Shown: positions 49,595-60,218, counted from the stretch's first letter. The stretch: 64,000 nucleotides of DNA from Nemophila menziesii (GCA_029959085.1 JARWIR010000062.1:1426001-1490000); one strand, 5' to 3'. Program-made: numbers and translations. Notes: generated by a model from the letters alone, not told the origin.

Positions 49595-49874
49595 GGGTAA
49601 AGCCCTCGTATGGCCCTTTATCTATACCCAAAGTGCACGGGCCGCCGCCGATCTTCAAAATTACCCTTTTCCACCCCATATCTTCACATTTTGTGACACC
49701 GTTAGCCCTTTTTTCATTTTTCTGTCAGTTGACCGTTAGTCAACGCCACATGGCGCCACCTCAGCGCCACCTCATCGCCAACTCAGCGCCAACTCAGCCT
49801 GACGTCATATGTAGCTTTGATGTGTAATCCTATGTGGACGGGGTTATTTTTGTCTTTTTATCCTAAATCTACCC
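49595..49874 (+). repeat. Left terminal inverted repeat of the MULE
   Basis: The outer end is GGGTAAAGCCC. It contains four 11-bp tandem repeats (CGCCACCTCAG or CGCCAACTCAG type) at 49754-49797, followed by TGACGTCAT, a bZIP-type core. Open frames within it are by-products of the repeat. Confidence 0.95.
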
Positions 49875-50006
49875 ATTTAGTAACCCTAATATTAGCTACC
49901 CCAAATCAAGTTACCCCTTCCCTCCCTGCGTTCTTCCACCTTCATCTCCTCCGCGTTCGTTCGCCTCCCTTCTTCCTCCCTTCTTCTCCCTTCAATCTCT
50001 TTTCCG

Positions 50007-50486
50007 ATGGTTGGATCTAGAAACACGAATGGTTCGTCTCCTCTTATGGCTCGCTCTAGAAATACGAATGGGTCTTCTTCTCCGATGGCCGGTTCCAGAG
50101 TAACCAACACGTCTTCTTCTCCGATGTGGGGTTCGAGAAACACCAGCGGTCCAACTCCTCCGATGATTGACCCAGGTAAGGAAGATTGGGTATGTTATTG
50201 CGGGTTACGTCTGAAGCTTTCCACTTCATGGACGGACACGAATCCCGGAAGGCGTTTCCTTGGATGCTCGAAATATCAATCGGTGGAGAGAAAATGCTCG
50301 TTCTTCAGCTGGTATGATCCTCCGATCTGTGATAGAAGTTGGGTGGTGATTTCTGGGTTGCTCCGTTCGTTGTCGAAGAAAGAAGAAGAAGTTGAAGCTC
50401 TGAAATGTAACGAAGGTAAAAACCAGAAGATCTGGTATATGTTTCTCTACTTTTTTTTAGGGTTTGTTGTTGCTCGAATGTTTTAG
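50007..50486 (+). CDS. GRF-type zinc-finger protein with C-terminal membrane helix (MULE accessory)
   Basis: 159 residues. The N-terminus has four degenerate repeats of a SRNTNGSS-P type unit (residues 3-50). A GRF-type zinc finger follows: C63, C65, the GRRF signature at 81-84, C87 and C97, ending CSFFSWYD. A charged KKEEEVEAL segment near 127-133 may be helical. The protein ends in a hydrophobic helix (about 141-157, IWYMFLYFFLGFVVARMF). The GRF finger is a nucleic-acid-binding module known from topoisomerase III, NEIL3 and APE2. This finger-plus-tail-anchor layout is common among unannotated plant proteins. The gene starts 133 bp inside the left TIR and points inward, so its promoter probably lies in the TIR. 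A role in transposition is inference. Confidence 0.75.
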   Translation: MVGSRNTNGSSPLMARSRNTNGSSSPMAGSRVTNTSSSPMWGSRNTSGPTPPMIDPGKEDWVCYCGLRLKLSTSWTDTNPGRRFLGCSKYQSVERKCSFFSWYDPPICDRSWVVISGLLRSLSKKEEEVEALKCNEGKNQKIWYMFLYFFLGFVVARMF

Positions 50487-50900
50487 GGGTGTTACGGGGT
50501 GGTTTGGTGTTATGGGTTTTAATGGTTTGATGTTTGATTATATTTCTCTTTTCTGGATATGAGTTGTTTGAATGTTGTTGAATAACCATGAGTCCATTTG
50601 TATCCGGGATGGTGAATGTGTGGCACCTGATTTATTTTTATTTATACCCTATGGCCCCATTTAGTTTTCACGTTTGTATGTTGTGGCCCTTAATTTTTTC
50701 TTTTAGTCAGCTGGGCCCCTGTTCTTTAGATATTAATTCCATCTGTGGCCCACTTTACTGTACCGCGTACTAATGTTTTTTCATTTTTTTTCCTTTGGAA
50801 TATGAAACGTCTTTGCATGGGAAACTGAAGGCTAGTCTATGGAACCCCAAGGGGTTACCTCGGGGACTAAAAAACTTTAATTATCACACCAAGTAACCCC
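50487..50900. other. Spacer between MULE accessory genes
   Basis: No gene is supported. An open frame at 50588-50773 has no motif. The right end leads into the TATA box of the next gene. Confidence 0.4.
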
Positions 50901-50902
50901 CT

Positions 50903-50911
50903 CTATATAAA
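50903..50911 (+). promoter_or_regulatory. TATA box of the small basic protein gene
   Basis: CTATATAAA lies 80 bases upstream of the ATG at 50983 in the right orientation, with an A-rich leader between. This is a strong plant TATA match. Confidence 0.6.
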
Positions 50912-50982
50912 CAGATAACTGCAATCGGTTATCTTTAAACAAAACACTTAAAAGAAAATTATAGAAATTGCTTAGAACTAAG

Positions 50983-51497
50983 ATGAAGGATCAAAAATCT
51001 GGAGAACCATCTTCAAAGGAGAAGGGAAAAATGCGTAAATCCCGTTTGTTGTTGTTTAATAAAAATTATTATATCAATCACTAATTATTCTTATAACTCC
51101 TTATGATTCTGAATTTTTTTTATTTACGTATAATCTTTCGTGTTTGTTACTTATCTAGTTTTGTGGTTTTTTTTCCGTCGTAGCGATGGCTTCTGGATCG
51201 CAATCTGCCCCACCAAAGACCCGACCCGCACCCAAGACTTACAGGAGCAAGTACGTGGGCCAGTTTCAAGGCAATCGTTGGAGCGTTAGACTTTCACCAG
51301 TCTGTGTACGTGAGAAGGTAAAGACGAAGGTCGTTCCACTTCCATATGGCAGGGAGTTGATTGTGGTTGAATCAAGTTCTGAAGGCGAGGATACTCCATC
51401 GCCCAAGAGGAGGAGGGTGTCAAGAGAGTCTCCTGTTCGGATGTGTTCGCCGAAGTATTTCAAGTTTGAGGATGAAGAAGAGATGTCGAGTGATTGA
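50983..51497 (+). CDS. Small basic protein, two exons (MULE accessory)
   Basis: Exon 1 is 50983-51034 and exon 2 is 51184-51497, with a GT...AG intron ending in a T-rich tract. Joining keeps frame and gives 121 residues. A second ATG at 51186 starts the same frame without splicing (103 residues), so the first exon is likely but not certain. The protein begins MKDQKSGEPSSKEKGK. It has a YVGQFQGNRWSVRLSP block in the middle, an acidic SSSEGED segment, a nuclear-localisation-like PKRRR and an acidic C-terminus. I recognise no family. It is codirectional with the GRF gene and has its own TATA box. A nuclear role is inferred only from the basic motif. Confidence 0.6.
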
Positions 51498-51944
51498 TCG
51501 ATATTGGTAGTTTACTTTTAATATGTTTATCGTTTTAATGACTTTCTTATTCAAGTATGTTGTTTAGTGTTATTTTGATGAATTGTTGGACTTTTATCTG
51601 TTTTTGGATCTTCTGTTGGTTGTGCCTTGGTATATTTTTTGACGCGTTTTGGACCGTTTAAGCTGAAATGTAATATGAATTTGAAGTGATTTCTGGACTT
51701 TTTTTTAATCTAGTATTTATATCGGTTATATTTTGTTAATTAGAGAATTAATGTCGACTAATTAGAGAATTAATTGACTTTCATAAACTACAAAAGAAAC
51801 AGTAATAATAATCACTTAATAGAAAAAAAATTTAGAAAAGCAACAAATGTTAAAAAAGACCAAATACAACCTTAAAAGTCTAGGACATTGATATTTAATA
51901 GGTTAAGTAATTACCACCAAAGTCTAGTGTAGTGCGAATCTTCT

Positions 51945-52307
51945 TTACTTACGCCTTTTCTTTGAGTGATCTTCCGAGCATATGACATCTTTGCTTGTCG
52001 AAGGAAGTGGAAGTTCATCCGGTCCGGAAATCCAAACGAAAAAATCACATTCCTTTTCTGGCAAATCTTGAAATCTGAAATCTTCAAAGTGACAACGTAG
52101 TGAACGAAAAGATCTATTCTCACCTAATTGAATCGTAACTATTAATGCGGGCATTCCGCATTTGCAAACTTCCGTATCCGAGTAGTTCTCCGGCGAGACC
52201 TCCATTAATGGCGACGGCTTGATGTTCAAGTCACTTGGGGTGAAGTCAGGGAATAATGGTGACTTGGTTTCCCACTGGTCACTCCCACTAGAGTTGTAGT
52301 CCGACAT
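51945..52307 (-). CDS. GRF-like zinc-finger protein (MULE accessory)
   Basis: 120 residues from the ATG at 52307. A serine- and acid-rich N-terminus is followed by a degenerate GRF-like finger: C48-K-C50, NRSF at 64-67 in place of GRRF, then C72 and C87, ending ECDFFVWISGPDE. The C-terminus is basic (KKRRK). Unlike the finger protein at 50007 it has no membrane helix and ends in a possible nuclear signal. It lies 260 bp downstream of the transposase stop on the same strand and is convergent with the small basic protein gene. It could be a nuclear partner for the transposase; that is inference. The spacing of the metal ligands is normal for GRF, but the loss of the G-R-x-F arginine pair weakens the family call. 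Confidence 0.65.
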   Translation of the reverse strand: MSDYNSSGSDQWETKSPLFPDFTPSDLNIKPSPLMEVSPENYSDTEVCKCGMPALIVTIQLGENRSFRSLRCHFEDFRFQDLPEKECDFFVWISGPDELPLPSTSKDVICSEDHSKKRRK

Positions 52308-52567
52308 TGTTGGCCAACTGTGTTTAATTTGGTGAGTGAGCTATCTAATGAGTTATACTACATTTACATACTACTACAAGCGTTAAATACTACTAGTAAG
52401 CAAGCAAAATCGAAATATGCATTGTTACAAAAACCAAGAAAGTCACGTGATCTAAAGCTAATATTCTCTTACACCACAAACATAACCACGTGAATAAAAT
52501 TTGAAAATAGTACAAAGTTCTGAAAAGCAAAAAAAGCACCCAACGGCTAAAAAATTTAAACGGTCTT

Positions 52568-55500
52568 TCACATAATTTCCTTCTTCACTTTAACCATTTT
52601 CACGCTCTTACCCTTCTTCTTGACTCCGAGTTGCTTCTTCACCGTTTTTTCTTTCTTATGTTTTGAACTTGTGCTTACATTCTCTTCCTTTTTAGAGTTT
52701 GTGTTTTTACTCTCTTCTGCCTTTTGCGTTTTTTCTTCAACCAATGGATCAATCTTTTCTTTTTGTTTTGAACTTGAACCGCGATTGAAAAGGTTTTTCA
52801 TGAAATCAGCCATATTTTTATCGAAATCCTTGAATGCCTCGTTCACTCCAGCAACGTCAAAGGTGGGAGTTATAGCTTTAGTCTTTACCTTACCTTTAGC
52901 TTGAAGACTCTCCAAACTCACATTCCGCTTCCCCTTATACAAAAATGGATTAGCTTCAAGTTTCTTTGTTCCTATTGTGATTGATCCAGGTTTGTTTACG
53001 GGAGTGGGAGCCCTTGTATGTACACCAATTCCACCCGGCCTAAACGGTGGTCTCTTTGATTTATCCTACAAAACAAATGTCAATGTGATTATGTTTGGCT
53101 AAAAATAAAGAAATGGCAAATAAATTAATCTTACACTAGGCTGTCCAAGATTCTTGACACCAGTGGGTAGAAAACCTTCTTTCTCACTAGGGACACTGAA
53201 TTTGTTAACCTCCACGCAAGGTTTTTTATTAGGTGTAAACTACAAGACATAATCCATAAGTCATTTAAAAAAAAATAACCACTAAAAAATATCAGCCATT
53301 TCTAATTACTTACCTTTTCTTTTTTAGAAGGTCCATCACCTCTATCCCGCTTCTTCTGTGGGCCCATCCAACCAAGCGGATCGTTAGTGCTACCCTGTGT
53401 CATCACTACCACTTGCTCCTGATTTCCAGGGGTATCCTATCACAAATAGATTAAAAAAACAAGTTAAATATGTATATAAGGAACAATAAAAATAAAAACT
53501 AATCTTACCTTAGATGTTTGACTCAACTCAGTAAACACTTTAGTTTCGGCATTAGAATCGTCCCCTTTGAATGTTTCTTCACCATCTTTTCTGGAAACTG
53601 AAGGTCCCCTCTTGGCTTTTGATTTGGATCTCCTAACAGAAGGGCTACCCACTTGGGTAGTCACTACGATGTTACTATCATTGACGTCGAGGTGAACTTC
53701 ACTCGAGTCAATGTCGACTTCAACTTTACTCTTACACCCTGTTAGTTGAAGATCACTACTTAATGCATCCACATTGACATCACTATTGACCACATTTATG
53801 TTTACGTCACTGTTAGTCGCGTTGACGTACACATTATTTTCAGTCACTTTCGGTGTTTTTTTAAGTCTACTCGATCTTCGCTTGTCAGACTTGACCACAG
53901 AGCTGATTTGACCTTGAGACTCCACATGATCCATCCTTGTTGTTTTAGTAGTTTGTACATCCACGCTAGCACCTTCGACTGGGTCATTCACTACACTCTC
54001 AGCTGCACTAGGACCTTGACTTTTCCTTGAACAACTCCGTATGTTGTGTCCAAGTTGCTTACAAGAACTACATTTACCCTTCAACCCCTGTCTACCCACC
54101 TTTTGCACATCCACTCGTACATCGTCTGTTCTTTTATCTTTTGATCGTGTTTTCTTCATCCTCTCTTCTTCATCTTCACCAACGGCTCTATCTCGCTTCT
54201 TTTTTGGTCTCCCAGCTAGTTTGACACCCTTTGGAGCAATTACTTTAGGGCCATTAGTCTGAGGCCATAGTTTAGGTCCATTTATAGGTCCAATATAAGG
54301 CTCGTATGCCTTTTTAAATGTAGAAGTTTTAAAATAATCAGACGTGTAGTCTTCTGCCTCAAGACCCGATGTCGCTAATGCGGAAATCACGTGCACACAT
54401 GGGATTCCCGACAAGTCCCACCCTCGACAAGCACAATTAAAAGTATTTAAATCAACAGCAAATTGAGCCCCACTTGAGCCCTTTACTTGGAAAGTACTAC
54501 CTCCACAGTGTAATGAAATCCACTTGGAGGACCACTTTTTTTTTAAAATTAATAATTTTCCTAATCTTAGGACAAATCAATCCCTGCCATCTACCTATCC
54601 ACTTTCTTCTTTTTTCTAATCTCTCAACTAAATAAACTCTTATACGTTCTAAACACACTAAAATAGAAGACTCCCTAGCATCTAAAAGTTGTTTATTCCA
54701 TGATTCACACATATTATTTAACAAAACATCGCAATGTGTATTTGTTCTAAAATGGGATCGAGTCCAATACCTTGGCGGTTCTTTTGCTAACCAATCATAT
54801 GCTGCCTCATCCATTGATTTAATAACCTCCATGACTCTTGTAAAACGCTCCACGTACGTAGCCCGAGCAGCTTCCCACATCTTATCTTTCAATGCAAATG
54901 ACCCATGTTTTTTCTTGAAGTTCTGATGGAGGTGCCTAACACAATGCCTGTGTTCAACATCAGGTAGTAATTCTTCCAAAGCAATTCCTAAACCCTACAA
55001 AAAAATAACCACATTTTACTATTAGAGAGTAACAAGTTTCAAACTAACAAACAAATATAGAGTATATATTAACTATACCTTTTGTTTATCAGTGACAAAC
55101 ACCCACATCTCAGGGTCATCAATTCCAAGATCATCTACTAACAACCCAACAAACCATCTCCAAGTGTCCAGATTTTCAGTTTCAACCACAGAATAACACA
55201 CCGGATAGATGCAATTATTAGCATCCATACCAACAGCAGTTAATATAACACCTGGATGAGGTCCTTTAAGATGACATCCATCCAACCCAATCACTTTTCT
55301 ACAACCAGCCTTAAACCCTCTTATCAGAGGTTCCAAACAACAATAAAATCTTAAAAACCTGTGCTCCCCAGTTACCTCATCCTCCTCAGTTTTTAAAAAA
55401 ACTGTTGAACCCGGATTAGTTCTTAACAACTCAGCACAGTAGTTGTTGAGCAAACTATATTGGTCCAAAAATTGAATTTCATCTAACGCCTTACCCTTCT

Positions 55501-56392
55501 TGATTGTCCTATATGCTTGTCTCCTACTAATACTTACATGAAGATCATGTAATACTTGTTCTTGTAAGTCAATTGCTCGCAAAGACGAGTTTAACTTCAA
55601 CTGATGAGCATACCTCGTGGATAGAACGGTAGAATTTACGTGCTTACTATTTAATGCACAACCACATTTATGTATGAGATTTAGTGTCCTTATCTGAAAG
55701 CTACCATCCAAGCATTTAGTCGCATAGACAAACCAATCACAATTCATCCCTCTGCACTTAGCTCTAACTCTTCCTGGTTCATTACAGGGGAACCAAACAT
55801 TCCTCACTTCACAAATAGCATTAGCTTTCACTGCTTCCTTAAACTCAATTCCGTTTGCGAAAATCATACCAATCTTCAGTTTAGGCTCATCTTTGTCAAC
55901 CAATACATTAAAACGTTGACTTCTCCTTCTTCGAACTCCAGCACAATCCTCCTCATCCGTTGATCCTTCTAAACTTCTCAAATTGTCTGACTCCCCACAC
56001 GAACCCTCGTTGAAGTCGTCATCGTCTATAACAGGTAGTTCTTTAGGACAAGGGAGCTCTAACCCGTTTAATTTGACCGACGGAGAAGACCCGACACCAA
56101 CAAACTCAACCCCGACATCAACGTTGTTCTGGAACATAATATCATCTTCATCATCGTCGAGGTTATTATCGCTATCATGAAACGAAAAATCAGAACCACT
56201 ATCATCAACAACGGTATTAGCATTGTCGCGTTCACCATTCTCCGAATCTGTAATTAACAATCAAAGCTACTATTATAAACGAATCCAAATGACTGCAAAA
56301 TGAAACCCTAATATACCCAGAACCACCAAATTAAAGGAATCTGGAAGAAGATTAGTACCTGAATCACTCACGATTTCACTTAAATATGCCAT
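52568..56392 (-). CDS. MuDR-type MULE transposase, six exons, one frameshift
   Basis: The enzyme cuts and pastes the MULE by binding its TIRs. Exons: 56392-56359, 56247-55079, 54994-53509, 53436-53314, 53239-53135, 53065-52568; all joins are GT/AG. The total is about 1,137 residues once one extra base is discounted. An acidic N-terminus leads to the MuDR DNA-binding domain (about 134-207). The MULE DDE domain has D334 in VIGLDGCHL and D398 in VTDKQKG. A SWIM finger (CAC...CVH), a zinc knuckle CSSCKQLGHNIRSC and a long lysine-rich tail follow. Exon 3 is 1,486 bp, one more than a multiple of three. A run of nine A at about 54536-54544 shifts the frame between INFKK and KWSSKW, just before the SWIM finger. 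All else is open. This is either a recent inactivating insertion, a base-call error or a slippage site. Confidence 0.88.
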
Positions 56393-56711
56393 CGGATTTG
56401 ATTGGAAAAGCCACGTATGAAGTAGCTACTCAAAATTTTTCTTCGATTCGAGAGGATACGGTGAGAATTTTATTCGAATGTTTAACGGGGAGATGAGAAA
56501 TGAGGAAGGTTTTCTAACGGCTTGTTTCTACGTAGGTGGGTGGTAACGAGATTTGGAAGATTCCTTCTTCCGTATAATGGTTTTGTGAGATTTTCTGCCT
56601 AACTTGATGAAGAACACCAAGAACACGCACTACTATGTGCGATTTGATCCGGTTTTTGTTTTGTTAAAATGAGATAGGGGTGTTACGGGGTACTAACTTG
56701 AGTAGTTGAAA

Positions 56712-56991
56712 GGGTAGATTTAGGATAAAAAGACAAAAATAACCCCGCCCACATAGGATTACACATCAAAGCTACATATGACGTCAGGCTGAGTTGGCGC
56801 TGAGTTGGCGATGAGGTGGCGCTGAGGTGGCGCCATGTGGCGTTGACTAACGGTCAACTGACAGAAAAATGAAAAAAGGGCTAACGGTGTCACAAAATGT
56901 GAAGATATGGGGTGGAAAAGGGTAATTTTGAAGATCGGGGGCGGCCCGTGCACTTTGGGTATAGATAAAGGGTCATACGAGGGCTTTACCC
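56712..56991 (-). repeat. Right terminal inverted repeat of the MULE
   Basis: The inverse of 49595-49874. The four 11-bp repeats lie at 56789-56832 and the ATGACGTCA motif at 56778-56786. It ends GGGCTTTACCC at 56991, next to the target duplication. Confidence 0.95.
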
Positions 56992-57117
56992 TTTTTAAAA
57001 TATACCAATCTTTATCTTAACTCATCTTTTATTTAAACCTATTTAACTACAATTTAACAAAATTATATGTGATTGCGTTTATTTGTATCGAGAGTCAATA
57101 AGCCTTGAAATATGTCA

Positions 57118-57573
57118 CAGATTTTTGGAAATATACCTCGTGTTTTAAATTTTAACAAATAAATATTCAATTTTTTAAAAGTGACAAACCGATATCCAAC
57201 TTTTCAAAAGTGACAAATAGGTACCCAATTTTTCAAAAGTGATAAATAAGTACCCGATGTACTGTTTTTTGCCTTCCGTTAGTACCTGTCGTAAAGTTTG
57301 CCATTAAATATCACGTGTCAACGAAGTGGCTAACTTTTCCTTCTAAAATGAAGTACCCAAGTTTACAAAAGTTGACAAATAGGTACCCAACATTCTTTAT
57401 TTGCAAATAGAGTCCTTGTGTTATTCATTGAAACGTGACATTTAATGCGAAACTTCACGACGGATACTAACAGAAAGCAAAAAAAAACGTTAGTTACTTG
57501 TTTGTCACTTTTGAAAACTCGAGTACTTATTTTGTCCAAATCGCAAATTAGTGGGTAAACTTCCCCAAATCTT
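57118..57573. repeat. Short tandem repeats in a possible MITE
   Basis: Three to four copies of a roughly 36-base unit (AAAAGTGACAAATAGGTACC type) lie at 57165-57260. Further copies stand at 57365-57400 and, inverted, near 57500-57550. The outer sequences AGATTTTTGGAA and TTCCCCAAATCT are roughly inverted, which suggests an old inverted-repeat element, but I found no target duplication. Confidence 0.5.
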
Positions 57574-58052
57574 TTCATTTATTTATATAAGTTATATAAA
57601 GAGTTGGTCTGGTTTAAAATTGGTTTTATCCATTAATTAATTCAGAAAACCATAAGTATAAGCGATTAGCATCTTGTGTCATACAAGCAAATTCCCTATT
57701 TTTTTTTTCAAAAATTTAGCTTCTATAGCATATGATGTATTTATATACAAGACCTCACTTGAAAATGATATATTAATACCTGAAACTCGTCAAATAGTTC
57801 ATGCCACGAACTTTATCCCAGGCTACTAAAACAAAATTCATACAAGGTTCTAACTTGCTTGTTATTCGAAATCAAAGTGTTTTTTTTATTTTTTTAAAAG
57901 TAATAAAGCTTTCCTTTGAAACAATGTAGCAACATCACTAAATGACAAACAAGGAACAGAGGACATAGTAGTCCTTTAGTATTTTAAGAACAAAAAAATA
58001 AAGTGAAAAAACCATCAAAAATCACATTTAACAAAAACTATAATCACTTATT
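57574..58052. other. 3' flank of the E+-class PPR gene
   Basis: AT-rich DNA. No gene is seen; it presumably includes the PPR 3' untranslated region. Confidence 0.4.
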
Positions 58053-60041
58053 TTAAGTTATCTCTTTCATTTCCATATACATCAACTCTAAGACATGATA
58101 AATACAAGGAAACAAAGGGTGTGATTTATCTCCAGCTAAAAATACTTGTCCATTATTATTCAACTCTATCCAACTACACCCAGGTTGTTTTTTCACTTTC
58201 TTCTCCTTCATTCTAAACAGCATCTTTTCAGCATCTTTTTTCCTTCCATTAGCAAGAAAACTCTCAGCTAAAATCATATACACACCAGAGTTACAAGGCT
58301 CTACCTTTAAAATCATTTCCCCTATAATCTCACACATATTTAACCTCTTATATATCCTACACCCTCCAAATAAAGCCCCATAAACACTTACAGGAATCTC
58401 AATTTTATTAAAACTCATCTCCTCTAAAATACTAATCGCTTCGTTTATAAATCCACATCTACTTAAAAGATCCACTATACAAGTATAATGCTCAACCATT
58501 GGTTGAATAAAATATTCGTTTTTCATGATATTTAATATACACTTACCTTGTTTAACAAGTCCTGAGTGACTACAAGCAGTTAAAACACCCACAAATGTTA
58601 TCTCATTCGGTTTTATATCAGTTAATCTCATTTTTTCAAACATTTCTAAAGCTTTTTCACCATCTCCATTAAAAGCTAATCCACATATAATAGAATTCCA
58701 TGTAATAATATTGTAACCAGACAATGAAGAAAATACTATCAAACCAGACTCTAGATTACCACATCTACAATACATATTAACCATTGCGTTACAAACTGAT
58801 ATATAACTATCCATTCCGATTTTAATAATCTCACCATGTCCTTGTTTTCCGAGATTTAACGAAGCTAAATTTGAACATAATGTAAGGAAACTAGTTAATG
58901 TAGCTTCATCTTGAAATGAACCTTCTTTTTTCATTCTAATGAACAATTTTACCCCTTCCTCACTATGATCATTTTCTCCTAACCCATATATAGTAGCATT
59001 CCATGCAGTTGTATCTTGATCAGGCATTAATTCAAACACTTTAATCGCGTTTTTTACCTCACCTATTTCAAAATAACCAATAAGTAGATTCGTCCATGAT
59101 GCAACATTACTATATGAACTTTTTTCGAGAATCGCATGTGTTTCTTTAAGTAACCCATACTTTACCAATCCTGATAATATTAAATTCCACGTTTTACCAC
59201 ATTTTAAATTCATCTCATTGAAAAGCTTCATAGCATCAATTACACGCCCAATACTTACTAATCCATACACCATTTTGTTCCATGATATGAAATCCTTTTC
59301 AGGCATTTTATGAAACAAACTTTCCGCTATTTCAACATGATCTTTTTCAATATAACCAGTAATCATTATATTCCAAGCTTGAATATCTCTTATTTTCATA
59401 TCATCAAAACACATCCTCGCTTCAATGATTTGTCCTGTGCCTATATAACCCTTCATCATCACTGTCCAAGAAGCAATATCCTTTTCACTCATTCCTTTAA
59501 ACAACTCCTCAGCTTTTTTCATCTCCTCATACTTTACTAAACCAGCAAGTACTAAATTATATGAAACTAAATCCTTAAATGGCATTTTAGTGAAAAGATT
59601 AAGTGCATCTTTCATCATTCCATTACTAACATAGCATGAAATCATCGTATTCCAACTTACAATATCTTTAATCTCCATTTCTTTAAATACCTCTTCAGCA
59701 GCTTTTACGTTTCCACATTTCATTAACCCAAAGATCATAGTATTGTATGAAAAAATATCACGAGAAGGCATTTGGGTATACATGTATATAGCTTCTGCGG
59801 AATACCCGTTTTGAAAGTAGCCTCTAATTAATGTGTTCCACGTGACGGTGTTTCGTTGAGGCATTTCATCGAATAGTTTCTGGGCAGCTTGGATTAAGCC
59901 GTCTTTCATGTAATTCGATAGCTTTGAATTTAGAGGTTTCAAATTGAGTGTCGTTGCTTTGGTGTGGATAGTGAAGTGAAGTTTCGGGAAGAGATGTTTG
60001 GTGAACTTGAAGGCTTGAAGGGGCGGAAATTTGAACGCCAT
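58053..60041 (-). CDS. PPR protein, PLS class, E+ subgroup
   Basis: A single-exon 662-codon gene with an ATG at 60041. Residues 1-35 (MAFKFPPLQAFKFTKHLF then HTKATTLNLK) are basic and lack acids, as in an organelle transit peptide. About fifteen S- and L-type PPR repeats follow, many with WNTLI/WNTMI, YNTMI or WNIMI starts and a D at the last position (for example KDIVSWNTMISCY). The C-terminus has E and E+ motifs (PGCSWIELNNNGQVFLAGDKSHP) and stops at KEIT before any DYW domain. E+ proteins bind organelle transcripts and recruit a deaminase in trans for C-to-U editing. The layout resembles the long S-rich PPR proteins of the PCMP-E/H group. The RNA target cannot be read here, although the repeat code could be applied. 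Intact. Confidence 0.92.
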   Translation of the reverse strand: MAFKFPPLQAFKFTKHLFPKLHFTIHTKATTLNLKPLNSKLSNYMKDGLIQAAQKLFDEMPQRNTVTWNTLIRGYFQNGYSAEAIYMYTQMPSRDIFSYNTMIFGLMKCGNVKAAEEVFKEMEIKDIVSWNTMISCYVSNGMMKDALNLFTKMPFKDLVSYNLVLAGLVKYEEMKKAEELFKGMSEKDIASWTVMMKGYIGTGQIIEARMCFDDMKIRDIQAWNIMITGYIEKDHVEIAESLFHKMPEKDFISWNKMVYGLVSIGRVIDAMKLFNEMNLKCGKTWNLILSGLVKYGLLKETHAILEKSSYSNVASWTNLLIGYFEIGEVKNAIKVFELMPDQDTTAWNATIYGLGENDHSEEGVKLFIRMKKEGSFQDEATLTSFLTLCSNLASLNLGKQGHGEIIKIGMDSYISVCNAMVNMYCRCGNLESGLIVFSSLSGYNIITWNSIICGLAFNGDGEKALEMFEKMRLTDIKPNEITFVGVLTACSHSGLVKQGKCILNIMKNEYFIQPMVEHYTCIVDLLSRCGFINEAISILEEMSFNKIEIPVSVYGALFGGCRIYKRLNMCEIIGEMILKVEPCNSGVYMILAESFLANGRKKDAEKMLFRMKEKKVKKQPGCSWIELNNNGQVFLAGDKSHPLFPCIYHVLELMYMEMKEIT

Positions 60042-60218
60042 ACTCCATTACCGGTGGTTTGAGTTGCTAATAATCTGAAAAAATGATTGTGAATACGACT
60101 GAAGACCAAGACATTGCACTTCTTTTTCTAAACGCTTATATTATTAAAAAAAAACAATTACACCTCAAAGTTAGCCTATCCCCGAAAGAAATGAATCAAG
60201 ACTTAACAGTTTTGCTAG

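Larger units (their letters stand above)
49595..56991. mobile_element. Complete Mutator-like element (MULE), 7,397 bp
   Basis: 280-bp terminal inverted repeats (49595-49874 and 56712-56991) begin GGGTAAAGCCCTCGTATG. By eye they differ at only about three positions, consistent with recent movement. TTTTTAAAA abuts both ends (49586-49594, 56992-57000) as a 9-bp target duplication. The body carries four genes: two rightward (GRF-finger membrane protein, small basic protein) and two leftward (GRF-like finger protein, MuDR transposase). The element separates two PPR genes and is not inside either. Confidence 0.95.

Noticed and set aside
49564..49827. 87-codon frame at the MULE left end, with a near-identical frame at 56759-56953
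   Set aside because: Both copies are made by the terminal inverted repeat itself, start in different contexts and lack any domain.
52620..52904. 94-codon plus-strand frame
   Set aside because: It is the antisense shadow of the lysine-rich last exon of the MULE transposase.
57118..57260. CRISPR-like regularly spaced repeats
   Set aside because: The units are directly adjacent, diverged and AT-rich, with no unique spacers; the window is plant nuclear DNA.
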